In this document: positions 1-8,765 of the stretch, in pieces | Position numbering within the stretch: position 1 is the stretch's first letter | Layout of the letters: each line of letters starts with the position of its first letter | Source of the DNA: Hoeflea_A sp039025395 | Lineage (GTDB): Bacteria > Pseudomonadota > Alphaproteobacteria > Rhizobiales > Rhizobiaceae | DNA length: 64,000 bases | Direction of reading: 5' to 3' | Assembly (NCBI GenBank): GCA_039025395.1 | Contig: JBCCOK010000028.1 | Coordinates: 1 to 64,000, forward strand | Notes under the pieces: generated by a model | Told to the model about the DNA's origin: nothing | The model's database searches: none | Seen by the model: the letters and a program-made list of their open reading frames with translations, nothing else | Translations under genes and position numbers: made by a program

Positions 1-2
1 CC

Positions 3-302
3 TTTTCAACCATGGTGCTGCCCGCCGGATGCGAGGGTCCATCGCATATTCACACCGATGCCGAAGAAGTGTTTTTCATCCTGCGCGGGCACAAGATCCG
101 TCTGTTCATCGAGCACCAGGGTGAGACAGTTGAAACTGTACTGGGCGAGCGCGATCTCATTTCTGTTCCACCCGGCGTCTATCGTGGTCTTGTCAATGAG
201 GGCATGGAAGAAGCGCTGATGTGCGTGATGATCGGCAACCCGAAGCCGGTGACCCCGACCTATCCCGAGGATCACCCGCTTGCCAAGGTCAAGCGGCCCT
301 GA
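3..302 (+). CDS. Cupin-domain protein, 5' end cut by the window edge
   Basis: The reading frame is open from the first bases of the window, so the true start lies upstream; only about 99 residues are visible. The fragment reads as a cupin beta-barrel: GPSHIHTDAEEVFFILRG matches cupin motif 1 (two His plus Glu), and DLISVPPGVYRGLVNEG matches motif 2 with its proline-glycine turn. The second-motif histidine appears replaced (YRGLVNEG), so metal binding may be altered. The stop lies 14 bp before the Rieske oxygenase start, so it probably belongs to the same operon. Small cupins in oxygenase operons may be dioxygenases, isomerases or binding proteins. No specific reaction can be assigned. Confidence 0.8.
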   Translation, partial: FSTMVLPAGCEGPSHIHTDAEEVFFILRGHKIRLFIEHQGETVETVLGERDLISVPPGVYRGLVNEGMEEALMCVMIGNPKPVTPTYPEDHPLAKVKRP

Positions 303-316
303 CAACGGAGGCAATG

Positions 317-1360
317 ATGGACAAGCAGGAACGTCGGCGTGCTCGAGAAGAGCGGGTCAATCAGGGTTTGACCGGACGCTGGTATCCGGTGTGCAAGACG
401 GTCGAGGTGCGTAATGATCGCCCCTACGGCGCCGTCGTGCTTGGCCGCAAAATGGTGCTTTGGCGCGACCAGACCGGTGATATCCAGTGTATTGAAGATC
501 ATTGTCCGCACCGCGGCGCACCGTTGTCGCTGGGCGAAGTCCATGACGGCAAGATCGGCTGCCGCTACCATGGCATCATCATGACGGGTGAGGGCGTTAT
601 CGAACGCGTTCCTGCCATGCCGGAATGCGCGTTTGAAGGCCGCAAAACCAACGCGGCGTACACGACGACCGAAGTTGCCGGTGCTGTGTTCGCATTCGTC
701 CCTGGAAAAACGCAGGAAAAGCCGACAGCCTTCGAGGTGCCCGAGGAGTTTTCGGACCCGGACTGGACCGGATTTCTCTGTACGGCCATTTGGAACACGA
801 ACTATCGTCTGGCGCTCGACAACCTCGCTGATCCGATGCATGGCTGCTATCTCCACGCGCAATCTTTCACCCTGGCATTTGGTGCCAAGCAGGATCTTGT
901 TGAACTGGAAAGCCATGACCACGGCTTCAAGGTCAGCCGTGTCGGCCAGGTGGGCGAGAACTTCGACTGGGTCGAACTGGCTGTCAATGACGGCAACATG
1001 TTTTGCCGCCTGGACATTCCCTATCCGCCGGCCGCCGGCCCCGGCGGGCACATGCGGATCATCGGATTTGTTGCCCCGATGGACGAAGACCGGTGCAAGG
1101 TCTTTTTCTGGCGGCTACGAAAGGTACAGGGCGCGCAGCGTGAAGCTTGGCGATTTCTCTATCGTGCCAAGCTGGAACCGAGGCACTGGCATGTCCTGGA
1201 GCAGGACCGGATCATGCTCGAGGGCATGACGCCGGACGCGGGCAAGCGCGACATGCTTTACCAGCATGACCTTGGTGTCTCCCGGATACGGCAACTTCTG
1301 ATGAAGGCCGCGGATGAGCAGCTTGATGCGGAAAGTGCTGCAGCGGAAGCTGCGGAGTAG
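317..1360 (+). CDS. Rieske [2Fe-2S] aromatic-ring-hydroxylating oxygenase, alpha subunit
   Basis: Predicted terminal oxygenase of a Rieske non-haem iron system, which activates O2 for ring hydroxylation or O-demethylation. The Rieske cluster ligands are Cys63-x-His65 and Cys82-x2-His85. The mononuclear-iron motif Asp172-x2-His175-x4-His180 follows at the expected distance, with Asp172 as the bridge to the neighbouring subunit. At 347 residues the protein is of the vanillate-demethylase/phthalate-oxygenase size. I place the start at the second of two adjacent ATGs because GGAG (307-310) then has a 6-bp spacing. No ferredoxin or reductase gene is visible in the window, so electron delivery must come from elsewhere. 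It is followed 5 bp later by an SDR gene. The substrate is unknown. Confidence 0.93.
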   Translation: MDKQERRRAREERVNQGLTGRWYPVCKTVEVRNDRPYGAVVLGRKMVLWRDQTGDIQCIEDHCPHRGAPLSLGEVHDGKIGCRYHGIIMTGEGVIERVPAMPECAFEGRKTNAAYTTTEVAGAVFAFVPGKTQEKPTAFEVPEEFSDPDWTGFLCTAIWNTNYRLALDNLADPMHGCYLHAQSFTLAFGAKQDLVELESHDHGFKVSRVGQVGENFDWVELAVNDGNMFCRLDIPYPPAAGPGGHMRIIGFVAPMDEDRCKVFFWRLRKVQGAQREAWRFLYRAKLEPRHWHVLEQDRIMLEGMTPDAGKRDMLYQHDLGVSRIRQLLMKAADEQLDAESAAAEAAE

Positions 1361-1365
1361 CGCCT

Positions 1366-2115
1366 ATGCTGGCCGAGCGCACAATCGTGGTTACTGGTGC
1401 CGCCCGCGGATTGGGGCGGGAGATCGCCCTTGCCGCGGCGCGCGAAGGTGCGCGGTTGATCCTGTCCGATATCGATGCTTCGGGCGGTGCCGAAACGATG
1501 TCATTGGTTGAGCGATCCGGGGGCAAGGCGCGGTTTGTGGAAGCCGATCTTGGCAATCCGGATTCAATTGGTGCGCTGGCAGGCAACATTGCCGATCAGG
1601 AAGGCAAACTTGATGGCCTCGTCAACAATGGTGCCATCGCCACCGGCATTGGCGGGATTACCCATGATGAGGTTGAGATTGCCACCTGGGACCGCGTCAT
1701 GGCCGTCAATGTGCGCGGTCTTTGGCTGATGGTCCGCGCGCTCAAACCACTGCTTGCAACGTCGTCGTCGGGACGCATCGTCAACGTCGCCTCCGATACG
1801 GCGCTGTGGGGCGCTCCGAAACTGCTGCCGTATGTGGCAAGCAAAGGGGCGGTCATTTCCATGACCCGGTCGCTGGCCAGGGAACTCGGACCCGATGGCA
1901 TCGGTGTGGTTGCCGTAGCACCCGGAATTCTGACGACGGAATCGACCGAATATGTCCCAGCCGAACGGCACGCCCATTACCAAAACAACCGCGCAGTTCA
2001 GGGACCTCAGGGGCCTGACGATATCGTCGGCACGGTCAATTTCCTGCTGACAGAAGCCGCATTGGCGCTGACCGGACAGGTGCTGCCGGCCAACCGGGGG
2101 TTCTGTTTCACATGA
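1366..2115 (+). CDS. Short-chain dehydrogenase/reductase (SDR)
   Basis: Classical SDR of 249 residues. It has the NAD(P)-binding TGAARGLG motif at residues 10-17, NNGA around 87-90, catalytic Ser143 and the YVASK motif giving Tyr156 and Lys160. All catalytic residues are present, so it should oxidise or reduce an alcohol/ketone or a cis-dihydrodiol. Its place directly after the Rieske oxygenase suggests dihydrodiol dehydrogenation or oxidation of a side-chain alcohol, but that is inference. The acidic residue after the second strand (SDID, about residue 35) favours NAD over NADP. It overlaps the following hydrolase by 4 bp (ATGA), which indicates translational coupling. Confidence 0.9.
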   Translation: MLAERTIVVTGAARGLGREIALAAAREGARLILSDIDASGGAETMSLVERSGGKARFVEADLGNPDSIGALAGNIADQEGKLDGLVNNGAIATGIGGITHDEVEIATWDRVMAVNVRGLWLMVRALKPLLATSSSGRIVNVASDTALWGAPKLLPYVASKGAVISMTRSLARELGPDGIGVVAVAPGILTTESTEYVPAERHAHYQNNRAVQGPQGPDDIVGTVNFLLTEAALALTGQVLPANRGFCFT

Positions 2116-2957
2116 GCGCGTTACACAAAGACAGCGCTTCGGGCACCGAGTTCCTTTTACGCCGCGGCGATCCAACGAAATGCCTTGTCATGCTGCACGG
2201 CATCGGCAGCAATGCGCATTCATTTGACCGACTTGTTGATTGTTTGCCGCCCGACTGGACAGTGCTGTCCTGGAATGCGCCGGGTTACGGCTTATCGGAA
2301 CCGGTTGCCGGAACGGCGCCCAGCGTCAGGGACTATGCCGACCGATTGCGCGCCCTGGTCCGCGAGCTCGACATTCGGCGGCTTTCGCTTGTTGGCCATT
2401 CTCTCGGCACACTGATCGCAGGAGAATTCGCGTACCTGTTTCCGGAACTGGTGAGCGAGTTGGTGCTGATATCGTGTGCGCAAGGTTATGGGATGAAACC
2501 GGGCGAGCCATTGCCGGATAAGGCGGCAGCGCGACTTCATGCGCTTGACGAAATGGGATCACAGGCTTTCGCACAACAACGCGCACCGAGACTGCTTTTC
2601 GATCCCGAGGCACAGCCGGAGGTTCGCGCCGAGGCTGTCGCTGCGATGGCTGCAATCAATCCCGGCGGCTATGCACAGGCCGTGCATATGCTCGCCGCCG
2701 GCAACCTGTCCCACCGGATGCGCGCCGTTCAGGCGCCCTGCCTTGTGATGGTGGGTTCACAGGACCGGATCACGCCGCCGCAACAAAGCCGACTTGTCGT
2801 TGAAGCCCTTGAGGCTGGCGGCATTACGACGTCTTGCTACCGGGAAATTGCCGGTGCAGGTCACCTTGCACACCAGGAAAAGCCTAAACTGGTTGCGGCC
2901 GAGATCAGGGATTTTGTCCGCTTCAGACATTCGGCATTTGAGGAGGTCCAGCGGTGA
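2112..2957 (+). CDS. Alpha/beta hydrolase (meta-cleavage-product hydrolase type)
   Basis: Alpha/beta-hydrolase of 281 residues. The oxyanion-hole motif LHGIGSN is near residues 28-34, the nucleophile Ser97 sits in GHSLG, the acid is probably Asp218 (GSQDRITPP) and the base His251 (GAGHLAHQEKP). The size and the adjacent extradiol dioxygenase gene suggest a C-C hydrolase acting on a ring-cleavage product, or an esterase or lactonase. The sequence alone does not separate these. It starts with ATG inside the stop of the SDR gene (4-bp overlap), and its own end overlaps the IclR gene by 4 bp, so it lies in the middle of a tightly coupled operon. Confidence 0.9.
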   Translation: MSALHKDSASGTEFLLRRGDPTKCLVMLHGIGSNAHSFDRLVDCLPPDWTVLSWNAPGYGLSEPVAGTAPSVRDYADRLRALVRELDIRRLSLVGHSLGTLIAGEFAYLFPELVSELVLISCAQGYGMKPGEPLPDKAAARLHALDEMGSQAFAQQRAPRLLFDPEAQPEVRAEAVAAMAAINPGGYAQAVHMLAAGNLSHRMRAVQAPCLVMVGSQDRITPPQQSRLVVEALEAGGITTSCYREIAGAGHLAHQEKPKLVAAEIRDFVRFRHSAFEEVQR

Positions 2958-3772
2958 GCGACAGTAAATCCACATTTGGCGTCCCGCCAGTTGAGCGCGC
3001 CATTGCGCTTCTGCGTTACATTTCCGACGGCAACGATTGTGCGAATACCAGCCGGGCTGCCAAGGAAACCGGCATCAACCGCACAACGCTCCTGCGCCTG
3101 CTTGAAACCTTGCACCGGGAACGCATGATTCAAAGCCTGCCCGAAAGCGGTGGTTATGCGCTTGGGAACGGCCTGATCAGCCTTGCCGCGCAGGCTCTTT
3201 ACTCTCGCGATATCGTGCAAATCGCTCAACCGGAACTCAAGCAGCTCGCTGCCAAGCTGGGTCTTTCGGCACATCTGGGCGTGATCGAGGGACATGACAT
3301 TCTCTACCTGCTACGCGAAACGCCCAACCTGCATCTTGTTAGCAACGTGCGTGTTGGTAGCCGGCTACCGATCCACGCCACTTCGATCGGCCGCATTATT
3401 CTTGCAAATTACAGCACAGAGGAACGCGATCGTGCCCTGGAAGGATCGGATCTTAGAGCGGTAACGGCAAAGACTTCGACCACGCGGCCGGCGTTGGACC
3501 GGCAACTCGATGCAGATCGGAACATGGGGCTTGCCTGGAGCGTCGGCAATTTTGAATCCGGGATCGGTTCAGCCGCTGCGGCGGTTTTCGACGTGTCCCG
3601 CAAGGCGGTCGCCGCAATCAATGTCACGGGTCCGGAGCGTGAGTTCGCTGAAAGTGCGGGCCGGCGCGAAGAGATCCAGTCAGCGATTGCGGCCTCAGCG
3701 CTGAGCATTTCTCAACAAATGGGATTTTTCCCGCACGCCGGCAAAGCTGGAAGGGACCTGAGGAGACCATAA
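2954..3772 (+). CDS. IclR-family transcriptional regulator
   Basis: IclR-type regulator of 272 residues. An N-terminal winged helix-turn-helix (about residues 10-60, with INRTTLLRLLETLHRERMI as the recognition region) is followed by the C-terminal GAF-like effector domain (HLGVIEGHDILYL, about 108-120; the Ser/Gly-rich GIGSAAAAVFD segment near 200). These regulators usually control aromatic-acid or acetate-type catabolic operons in response to a small ligand. The start is a GTG preceded by a strong AGGAGG, overlapping the hydrolase stop by 4 bp. Unusually for IclR genes it is embedded inside the operon, co-directional with it, rather than divergent, which implies autoregulation. Its stop overlaps the next start (TAATG). 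Confidence 0.92.
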   Translation: MSDSKSTFGVPPVERAIALLRYISDGNDCANTSRAAKETGINRTTLLRLLETLHRERMIQSLPESGGYALGNGLISLAAQALYSRDIVQIAQPELKQLAAKLGLSAHLGVIEGHDILYLLRETPNLHLVSNVRVGSRLPIHATSIGRIILANYSTEERDRALEGSDLRAVTAKTSTTRPALDRQLDADRNMGLAWSVGNFESGIGSAAAAVFDVSRKAVAAINVTGPEREFAESAGRREEIQSAIAASALSISQQMGFFPHAGKAGRDLRRP

Positions 3773-4689
3773 TGACAGAGCCAATTGGTATCGACTTCCT
3801 CCGTGGCATTGTCATGCGCGCGCCAGCGATGACCGAAACCAACGGGTTTTACACGGGAACCTGGGGATTACAGGAATCCGCCAAGGATGAAGGTGTTGTC
3901 TATCTGCGTGGCACCGGTCCGGAACCCTACATATACGGACTCGTCGATGCGGATGATTTCGGCATCGAATACATCAATTTTGGTATGAAAAGCCGCGAAC
4001 GCTTGGAAAAGCTCTATGCACAGTTGCAAGGCAATGATGTCCCGATTGTGTCGGAACCGCATGACGTTTCCACTCCGGGTGGCGGCTTTGGTTTCAGCCT
4101 TCGCGATCCGGACAATCGGATCCTCAGGGTGGTCGCTGACGTCACGCCGAACGATGATAAAGAGGCCACCTTTGCCATGCCATCAAAGGTTTCACACGTC
4201 GTTCTCAACACACCGGACATCAAAACCACAGAGGCTTTTTACAGCGGCAAGCTCGGCTTTCGGCTGAGTGATTACTACGTCGACCGCATGTCATTTCTGC
4301 GTTGCGGCAGCGATCATCACTCAATCGGCTTGTTCCAGAATGCCCACCCCAGTGCCAATCACGTGGCGTTTGAAATGCCCGATATGGATTCTTTTATGCG
4401 CGGCATTGGGCGCATGAAGCAGATGGGCCATGTACCAAGTTGGGGTCCGGGGCGCCACGGCCCCGGCAACAATCCCTTCGCCTATTTCGTCTCACCTTCG
4501 GGCTTTGTGATCGAGTTCACGACGGAAGTTCAGCAGATTGACGAGGACAGCCACATCGTTCGGGAATGGCCCTGGGGCGATCCGGAGTTGTCCGATCGTT
4601 GGATGACGGCAGGGCCGCCCACGCCGGCGATGCGGGCGGTCATGCTGGGGCGTCCAGACAAAGGGTATCCGGCGGCAGGAGCCGATTGA
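3772..4689 (+). CDS. Two-domain type I (VOC) extradiol ring-cleavage dioxygenase
   Basis: Vicinal-oxygen-chelate protein of 305 residues with two VOC modules (about 8-125 and 138-255), the size of 2,3-dihydroxybiphenyl/catechol 2,3-dioxygenases. The C-terminal module carries the Fe(II) triad: His142 (SHVVLN), His197 (NHVAFEM) and Glu248 (FVIEFTTE). Tyr238 fits the conserved active-site tyrosine, and the DHHSIGL histidines fit the proton-shuttle position. It should therefore be catalytically competent for meta cleavage of a catechol-type diol. It overlaps the IclR stop by one base, and the next gene starts directly after its stop. The true diol substrate is not readable from sequence. Confidence 0.9.
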   Translation: MTEPIGIDFLRGIVMRAPAMTETNGFYTGTWGLQESAKDEGVVYLRGTGPEPYIYGLVDADDFGIEYINFGMKSRERLEKLYAQLQGNDVPIVSEPHDVSTPGGGFGFSLRDPDNRILRVVADVTPNDDKEATFAMPSKVSHVVLNTPDIKTTEAFYSGKLGFRLSDYYVDRMSFLRCGSDHHSIGLFQNAHPSANHVAFEMPDMDSFMRGIGRMKQMGHVPSWGPGRHGPGNNPFAYFVSPSGFVIEFTTEVQQIDEDSHIVREWPWGDPELSDRWMTAGPPTPAMRAVMLGRPDKGYPAAGAD

Positions 4690-5481
4690 ATGAATCTTGG
4701 CTTGCAAGGCATGACGGTTGTGGTGACCGGCGGCTCCTCCGGTATTGGTCTCGCATGCGTGAAGACCTTTCTGGCAGAGGGATGCCGCGTCGCCTTTTGC
4801 GCACGCGGCGCGGAGCGCCTGCAATCGGTTTCCGAAGAGATGACGACAGCATACGGAAAAGACAAAGTTTTTTCACGTGCCGTATCTGTTCTGGAAGAAG
4901 ACCGCATGAAGGAGTTTGCAGTTGAGGTTGATAACCGGCTTGGTCCTGCCGACGTGCTTGTCAACAATGCCGGCCAGGGAAGGGTATCGACCTTCGCAGA
5001 AACCGACGACAATGACTGGCGAGAGGAACTGGAACTCAAATTCTTCAGCCAGATTTATCCGGTCAAAGCCTTCGAAAATCAACTTCGAAAATCCAAGGAC
5101 GCGGCCATAGTAGGGGTCAATTCCCTGCTCGCCTACCAACCCGAACCACACATGGTCTGCACGTCAGCGGCACGTGCCGGCGTACAGAACCTGATGAAAT
5201 CGATGGCCGGTGAACTTGCGCCGGGCATCCGCGTGAACACGGTGCTGCTCGGTGTTGTGGTCTCCGGCCAGTGGGAACGACGCTTCGAGGCAAGAGAGGA
5301 TAAGACCATGGCACGGGCTGACTGGTACCGGGACCAGGCAGCCCGTCGCCACATTCCGCTCGGCCGATTTGGTGAACCCCAAGAAGCGGCAAATGCCGTT
5401 GTTTTTTTGGCGTCGCCCGCGGCAAGTTTCATTACCGGCGCCAGACTGGAAGTCTCCGGCGGAACTTCAAGGTATGTGTAA
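4690..5481 (+). CDS. SDR-fold protein with replaced catalytic Tyr and Lys
   Basis: SDR fold of 263 residues with a normal nucleotide-binding TGGSSGIG (13-20), NNAG (92-95) and Ser145. The block that is normally Tyr-x3-Lys reads CTSAARAG. Aligned on SAA-x-AG, the tyrosine is Thr158 and the lysine is Arg162. The usual hydride-transfer chemistry should be lost or changed. The rest of the fold is well kept and there is no frameshift, so this looks like a selected variant rather than decay. It abuts the dioxygenase stop and the ThDP enzyme start with zero spacing, suggesting a partner function with those enzymes. It could be a lyase, an isomerase, a regulatory subunit or an unusual dehydrogenase. 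Confidence 0.88.
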   Translation: MNLGLQGMTVVVTGGSSGIGLACVKTFLAEGCRVAFCARGAERLQSVSEEMTTAYGKDKVFSRAVSVLEEDRMKEFAVEVDNRLGPADVLVNNAGQGRVSTFAETDDNDWREELELKFFSQIYPVKAFENQLRKSKDAAIVGVNSLLAYQPEPHMVCTSAARAGVQNLMKSMAGELAPGIRVNTVLLGVVVSGQWERRFEAREDKTMARADWYRDQAARRHIPLGRFGEPQEAANAVVFLASPAASFITGARLEVSGGTSRYV

Positions 5482-7167
5482 ATGGAAATGAGCCCGAACC
5501 GGCAGATTGGCAAACGGGAAATACCCGTCGGTGATGCGATCGCAGCCTATCTGGCCGATATTGGTGTGACCACGGTTTTCGGCGTGATATCGATACACAA
5601 CATGCCAATTCTGGATGCAATCGCCCGCCAGGGACGCATCCGTTTCGTTCCGGCGCGCGGTGAAGCCGGTGCAATGAACATGGCGGATGCCTATGCCCGC
5701 GTGACCCGCAGTCTTGGCGTGGTGGTAACCTCAACCGGCACGGGTGCCGGCAACGCCGCAGGTGCACAGGTTGAAGCGCTGACGGCCGGGACCCCGCTGC
5801 TGCATCTTACAAGTCAGGTTGACCGCGAGTTCATCGATCGAGACCGCGCCGCCATCCATGATGTGCCACGGCAGAACGAAATGCTTCAGTCGGTTTCAAA
5901 GAGATGTTTTCGCGTCTGGGAAGCCGACGGTGTCTATGGTGTCCTTTCCCAGGCGGCCGCTTCAGCGTTGAGTCCGCCTGCCGGTCCGGTCAGTGTCGAG
6001 ATCCCGATCGACGCGCAGCGCGAGACGATCGTTGCGGGTGATCATGTGGCAGCGCCAACGATTGCCTATCCTCTGGCCGCCGAAGCTGAAATAGCCGCAT
6101 TGTCTGAACGCATTCAACTTGCAAAGAGGCCAATGCTCTGGCTTGGCGGCGGTGCCCGGAGAGCCGCAGTTCAGGCCAACTCGCTTGTGGAAAGGGGTTT
6201 TTGTGCCGTATCCAGTACCAATGGCCGTGCTGTAGTCGACGAGCGGCACCCGGCAACCCTCGGCGCATTTAACATGACACCTGATGCCGAGGCTGTGTTT
6301 GCCGAAAGTGACCTGATGTTGGTGGTCGGTTCGCGATTGCGCGGCAACGAGACCCGCAACAACAAGCTGGCTTTGCCGCACACGCTTGTGCAAATCGACG
6401 CGGACGCCTCGCAATGCGGACGCAATTACCCGGTCGCGCAGTTTGTTCATGGCGACGCAGGAGATACGCTAACGAGGCTGTTGGCCGTTTTGCCGGACCA
6501 GCTCACTGTGGATGCAGAATTCCGGTACTCCGTTGCCATTGCACGGGCCCGGTCCGAGGGCAGCCTGCGTGACCGGCTCGGCGTTTACAGGGTCATTGCT
6601 GATGCTTTGCAGGAGCGGATTTGTGAAGGCAGGCATCCCTTTGTCCGCGATGTGACCATTTCAAACTCCACGTTCGGAAATCGCTATGTGCAGATCGACC
6701 AGCCGCATCACGGTGTGCATGCGCTTGGAGGCGGTATCGGGCAGGGCATTGCCATGGGTGTCGGCGCTGCGCTTGCGCCGGGCGAGGCAAAGACGGTTGT
6801 GCTGGTTGGAGACGGAGGAGCCCAGCTCGGACTTGCTGAGCTGGCAACCGCCGTTGAAGAACGGGCAAACCTGGTTTTTGTTCTGATGAACGACCAGGCT
6901 TACGGGGTAATCCGCAATATCCAGGATGCGCAATATGGTGGTCGACATCATTATTGTGCGCTGAAAACCCCGAACTTCGGGACTCTATGCCAGGCCATCG
7001 ATCTGCCGCATGACAAGGTAACCAGCGAAGGCGATTTTGCCGCGGTTCTGGATCAGGCACTGGAGAGAGACGGTCCGGTGATGATCGAGGTCGACATGTG
7101 TGCCATCGGCCCTTTTTCGGAACCTTTCGGCGGGCCGCCTGCCGGTGCCGCGGGCAAGGTGCCGTGA
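5482..7167 (+). CDS. Thiamine-diphosphate-dependent enzyme (acetolactate synthase / benzoylformate decarboxylase-like)
   Basis: Protein of 561 residues with the three-domain ThDP architecture. The N-terminal PYR domain carries the catalytic glutamate Glu61 (ARGEAGA), the central domain is about 200-345, and the C-terminal PP domain has the ThDP/Mg motif GDGG at 443-446 ending with Asn470. Family members decarboxylate 2-oxo acids or carry out carboligation. Followed 83 bp later by an aldehyde dehydrogenase, the economical reading is decarboxylation of an aryl- or alkyl-2-oxo acid to an aldehyde, then oxidation to the acid. It could instead be a lyase acting on a 2-hydroxyacyl intermediate. It starts directly after the preceding stop. 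Confidence 0.9.
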   Translation: MEMSPNRQIGKREIPVGDAIAAYLADIGVTTVFGVISIHNMPILDAIARQGRIRFVPARGEAGAMNMADAYARVTRSLGVVVTSTGTGAGNAAGAQVEALTAGTPLLHLTSQVDREFIDRDRAAIHDVPRQNEMLQSVSKRCFRVWEADGVYGVLSQAAASALSPPAGPVSVEIPIDAQRETIVAGDHVAAPTIAYPLAAEAEIAALSERIQLAKRPMLWLGGGARRAAVQANSLVERGFCAVSSTNGRAVVDERHPATLGAFNMTPDAEAVFAESDLMLVVGSRLRGNETRNNKLALPHTLVQIDADASQCGRNYPVAQFVHGDAGDTLTRLLAVLPDQLTVDAEFRYSVAIARARSEGSLRDRLGVYRVIADALQERICEGRHPFVRDVTISNSTFGNRYVQIDQPHHGVHALGGGIGQGIAMGVGAALAPGEAKTVVLVGDGGAQLGLAELATAVEERANLVFVLMNDQAYGVIRNIQDAQYGGRHHYCALKTPNFGTLCQAIDLPHDKVTSEGDFAAVLDQALERDGPVMIEVDMCAIGPFSEPFGGPPAGAAGKVP

Positions 7168-7250
7168 GCTCCCTTTTGGAACAGTTTGGGAGTGGTGTCG
7201 CCCAAATGTTCTCAGCTGTGCCAATCGGTCATTTGGCAGGGAGTTCATGA

Positions 7251-8765
7251 ATGCGGGTCGAAACCTGCGACATGCCGGAAAACCGGCTCTATATGGCCGG
7301 CGAGTGGCGGACCGGACAGGGCGCTGAAATCGAATCCTACTTTCCGGCCGATTTGAGCTTCAACCAGGTCATCAACGGCGCCTCCGCCGATGATGGAGAT
7401 GAAGTGGTTGCGGCTGCGGCAGAGGCACAATCGGCAACCTCTTGGCTGGCGCTGAAACCGCATGAAAGAGCACGCTATCTTGCTGCGATTGCTGCCGGTA
7501 TTGAGGCCAACACATCCCGTATCGCCTACATTCAAAGCCGAGACACCGGCAAGACCTTGGCAGAAACCACCGCACTGGCAATGTCCGCGGCCGGAACATT
7601 TCGCTATTTTGCTTCCGTTTGTGAAACCAGCGATGAGACGCTGACCACCCCGCGTGGCGACTATCTGACCCTGTCGACCCATGAACCGCTCGGTGTCGTT
7701 GCGGCAATAACACCGTGGAATTCTCCCATTGCCAGCGACGCTCAGAAAATCGCGCCGGCTCTGGCAGCCGGCAATGCAGTCATTTTGAAGCCTTCATCAT
7801 GGAGCCCGCTGGTGTCGCTCGAGCTCGCCCGCATCATCGATGCGGCAGGCCTGCCAAAGGGACTTTTTTCAGTGCTGCCCGGTAGCGGTTCAGAAATCGG
7901 CGATCTTCTCGTCACACATCCGGACATTGCCAAAGTGTCGTTCACGGGTGGCACCGTGACCGGACGCCGGATCGCAGCGAAGGCGGCGGAAAAACTCATG
8001 CCGGTGTCGCTTGAACTCGGCGGCAAATCCCCGACCATCGTTTTTGCCGATTGCGATATGGATGTCGCGGTCGCCGGGGTGATGTTCGGAATATTCTCTT
8101 CAACCGGTCAATCCTGCATTGCCGGGTCGCGTCTGTTTATAGAGGCGTCTGTCCATGACGAATTCCTGAAGCGTTTGCTGGACGCAACGAAGCGGTTGGT
8201 GGTGGGCCATCCCCATGACACAGCAACCCAGATCGCGCCGCTGATCCGCACCGAGCACCGGGAGAATATCGAAGCCATGGTTGCGCAGGCGAAGGCCGAC
8301 GGTGCCAACGTTTTGGCCGGCGGTGAACGACCGGCAGATCCGGCGCTGTCGTCCGGTGTCTACTACCTTCCGACCATTGTTGGGGGCCTTTCGAACGACG
8401 CGCAACTGTGCCGTGAAGAAGTCTTCGGACCTGTGCTGAGTGTTCTGCCGTTTTCCGATGAAGCCGATGTCATCGCCCAGGCCAACAACAATGACTATGG
8501 GCTGGCGGCGGGCTTGTGGAGCCGCGATTTGCCCAAGTGCTTGCGGGTCGCAAGGGCAATTCATACTGGCACCGTATGGGTCAACACTTACAAGCAGTTT
8601 TCCATCTCGACACCGTTTGGAGGGGAAAAGGCGAGTGGGACGGGCCGCGAAAAGGGACGCGAGGGCATGCGTTCCTACATGCGGCAAAAGTCCATCTACG
8701 TCGATTTGTCGGGTGAACCACATCCATGGGCAAAGCTCGAGCGATCGGATCGAGACGGATCATGA
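7251..8765 (+). CDS. NAD(P)-dependent aldehyde dehydrogenase
   Basis: Aldehyde dehydrogenase of 504 residues with all key residues: Asn157 in TPWNSP, Lys180 in ILKPSS, the FTGG nucleotide contact near 231-234, general base Glu255 in LELGGKSP and nucleophile Cys289 in TGQSCIAGSR. It is expected to oxidise an aldehyde to the carboxylate. The ATG used has GGGAG 7-8 bp upstream; an internal ATG 21 bp later is the alternative start. It follows the ThDP enzyme after the only sizeable gap in the operon (83 bp) and overlaps the monooxygenase gene by 4 bp, so the last three genes may form a separately expressed subunit. Confidence 0.93.
   Translation: MRVETCDMPENRLYMAGEWRTGQGAEIESYFPADLSFNQVINGASADDGDEVVAAAAEAQSATSWLALKPHERARYLAAIAAGIEANTSRIAYIQSRDTGKTLAETTALAMSAAGTFRYFASVCETSDETLTTPRGDYLTLSTHEPLGVVAAITPWNSPIASDAQKIAPALAAGNAVILKPSSWSPLVSLELARIIDAAGLPKGLFSVLPGSGSEIGDLLVTHPDIAKVSFTGGTVTGRRIAAKAAEKLMPVSLELGGKSPTIVFADCDMDVAVAGVMFGIFSSTGQSCIAGSRLFIEASVHDEFLKRLLDATKRLVVGHPHDTATQIAPLIRTEHRENIEAMVAQAKADGANVLAGGERPADPALSSGVYYLPTIVGGLSNDAQLCREEVFGPVLSVLPFSDEADVIAQANNNDYGLAAGLWSRDLPKCLRVARAIHTGTVWVNTYKQFSISTPFGGEKASGTGREKGREGMRSYMRQKSIYVDLSGEPHPWAKLERSDRDGS

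Noticed and set aside
7168..7250. Possible terminator hairpin between the ThDP enzyme and the aldehyde dehydrogenase (CTCCC and GGGAG arms)
   Set aside because: A five-base stem with a long loop and no following T-run is too weak to call.
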